A stretch of DNA of 7,054 bases, from assembly GCA_964623395.1 (NCBI GenBank), contig CAZUSI010000070.1, forward strand, positions 1 through 7,054, read 5' to 3'. A program made the translations under genes and the position numbers. Source of the DNA: JBDRZD01 sp964623395. Lineage in GTDB: Bacteria > Hydrothermota > Hydrothermia > Hydrothermales > Hydrothermaceae. The notes under the pieces are model-generated. The model was not told the origin of the DNA and did no database searches. It saw nothing but the letters and a program-made list of their open reading frames with translations. Each line of letters begins with the position of its first letter. Position 1 is the stretch's first letter. This document shows positions 5,775 through 7,054 of this stretch, one piece after another.

Positions 5775-7054
5775 AAAAGTTTTTATTTTTAATTTTTTTA
5801 TATTCGCAAATCTTTTCTTCTTCTCAAACTCCTGCATCAAAGGAAAAACCAATTGTCCTTTCAGGAGGAAAAATATATACAATTACAAAGGGAATAATTG
5901 AAAATGGAGAAATAATTATAGAAAATGGGAAAATAAAAGCAGTAGGAAAAAATTTAAAAATTCCTGAAAATGCAGAAATTATAAAAATAGAAGGGAAAAA
6001 TGTTTATCCTGGTCTTATAGATGCAAATTCTTTGATAGGACTTGTTGAAATCTCAACAATAAAAGTAACGCAGGATGTAAAAGAGGCAGGAGAATTTAAT
6101 CCAAATATAAGACCTGAAATTGCAATAAATATGGAAAGTGAAATAATTCCTGTGACAAGAGCAAATGGGGTTCTTGTTTCACTTGTAATTCCACAAGGAG
6201 GAATAATTTCAGGTTCTTCTGCATTGATAGAACTTGATGGCAGAATATGGGAAGATGCACTCATAAAAGCACCTGTTGGAATACATTTATTTTGGCCATC
6301 TTTAAAACCTTTTTCTTATTATTTTGAAAAATTTCAAAAAAAATCAAAGGAGGAAAGAGAAAAAGAATATAAAGAAAAAATTTTAAAAATAAAAAAATTT
6401 TTTGAAGAATCAAGAGCATATTTAAAATTAAAGGAATCAGGAAAATTTCATAAAAAGGATGAAAGATATGAGGCAATGATTCCTTTATTGAAAAAAGAAA
6501 TACCTGTTTTTATACATGCAGATAATTTAAGAGAAATTAAAGATGCAATTGATTTTTGCTTAAATGAAAATCTAAAAATAATTCTTGTTGGAGGATACGA
6601 TTCATGGAGAATTTCTGAAATTTTAAAGGAAAAAGATATACCTGTTATAATTACAGGAATACATATACTTCCAAGAAGGGACTATGAAGGATATGATGAA
6701 CCTTTTACACTTCCCTATAAACTTTATAAAGAAGGTGTAAAATTTTGTATAGCAAATTCAGGGAATGTTTTTAGCACAATGAATGCAAGAAATTTACCAT
6801 ATAAGGCTGCAAATGCAATACCTTTTGGACTACCAGAAGAAGAAGCACTAAAATCAATTACATTATATCCTGCTCAAATTCTTGGTGTATCTGATAAACT
6901 TGGAAGTATAGAAGAAGGAAAAGATGCAACATTGATAGTTACAGATGGAAATATTTTTGAAATAAAAACAAATTGTTTAATGGCATTTATAAGAGGGAAA
7001 AAAATAGACCTTAATAATAGGCATAAAATTTTGTATGAAAAATATAATAAATAA
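5771..7054 (+). CDS. Secreted amidohydrolase-like protein, probable pseudoenzyme
   Basis: This 427-residue protein begins with a Sec-type signal peptide: MKK, then a hydrophobic core to about residue 15 and a Ser/Gln-rich cleavage region near 16-22. It lacks a lipobox Cys, so a soluble periplasmic or secreted protein is expected. The mature part is one amidohydrolase module: beta-sandwich strands (about 28-80), barrel, and the C-terminal signature SLTLYPA-like helix plus GSIEEGKDATLIVTDGNIF. A charged helical insertion occupies about 180-245. Metal ligands are largely missing: Asn86 and Leu88 stand in place of HxH, Gly275 replaces the later His and Ser330 replaces the Asp; only His249 is kept. 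Hydrolysis by the usual metal mechanism is thus unlikely, and a structural or substrate-binding partner role for the upstream tandem enzyme is inferred. It resembles module 1 of that protein (shared EILKEK..P.II and TDGNIF segments). The stop codon is the last codon of the window. Confidence 0.85.
   Translation: MKKFLFLIFLYSQIFSSSQTPASKEKPIVLSGGKIYTITKGIIENGEIIIENGKIKAVGKNLKIPENAEIIKIEGKNVYPGLIDANSLIGLVEISTIKVTQDVKEAGEFNPNIRPEIAINMESEIIPVTRANGVLVSLVIPQGGIISGSSALIELDGRIWEDALIKAPVGIHLFWPSLKPFSYYFEKFQKKSKEEREKEYKEKILKIKKFFEESRAYLKLKESGKFHKKDERYEAMIPLLKKEIPVFIHADNLREIKDAIDFCLNENLKIILVGGYDSWRISEILKEKDIPVIITGIHILPRRDYEGYDEPFTLPYKLYKEGVKFCIANSGNVFSTMNARNLPYKAANAIPFGLPEEEALKSITLYPAQILGVSDKLGSIEEGKDATLIVTDGNIFEIKTNCLMAFIRGKKIDLNNRHKILYEKYNK

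Noticed and set aside
6004..6476. Two minus-strand open frames of 86 and 71 codons
   Set aside because: Antisense to the second amidohydrolase, low-complexity and without domain signals.
1..7054. CRISPR array, insertion sequence or other mobile element
   Set aside because: No spaced direct repeats, transposase-like frame or terminal inverted repeats were seen by eye on either strand.

Overview
The window is strongly AT-rich. Arginine is mostly AGA, isoleucine is often ATA, and the proteins are rich in Lys and Glu. This suggests an AT-rich, possibly thermophilic bacterium. A lipobox lipoprotein, a GlmU-like enzyme and a signal-peptide hydrolase point to a diderm (Gram-negative type) envelope. 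The style fits uncultivated lineages such as candidate division WOR-3 or Hydrothermae, but that placement is inference. Exactly 100 consecutive Ns (2850-2949) show that this is a scaffold joined from two contigs. All genes lie on the + strand.

Left contig (1-2849). The window opens on a short GC-rich stretch followed by Ts. Next comes a GlmU-like fused sugar nucleotidyltransferase/acyltransferase (19-1092) with a recognisable left-handed beta-helix but a degenerate nucleotidyltransferase half. A 39-base gap with a near-consensus sigma-70 type promoter precedes a SurA/PpiC-like lipoprotein (1132-1941). That gene is tightly coupled to a 3-hydroxyacyl-CoA dehydrogenase (1950-2801) with a complete catalytic set. 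A tRNA-Val(CAC) starts on the very next base after the dehydrogenase stop codon and is cut by the gap after 48 nt.

Right contig (2950-7054). Two overlapping genes encode secreted amidohydrolase-superfamily proteins. The first (2950-5774, 5' end lost in the gap) carries two amidohydrolase modules separated by a beta-rich region and a Lys/Glu-rich linker. The second (5771-7054) is a single module with a signal peptide, joined by an ATGA stop/start overlap. Of the three modules, only the middle one keeps the metal-binding His/Asp set. The flanking two look like pseudoenzymes. This is the most interesting part of the window: apparently a co-translated extracytoplasmic hydrolase set with one active and two degenerate modules.

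Functional links: the left-contig genes concern the envelope (amino-sugar activation, periplasmic folding) and acyl-CoA metabolism. The right-contig pair probably acts outside the cytoplasm on an unknown amide or peptide-like substrate. No mobile element, CRISPR array or minus-strand gene is supported.
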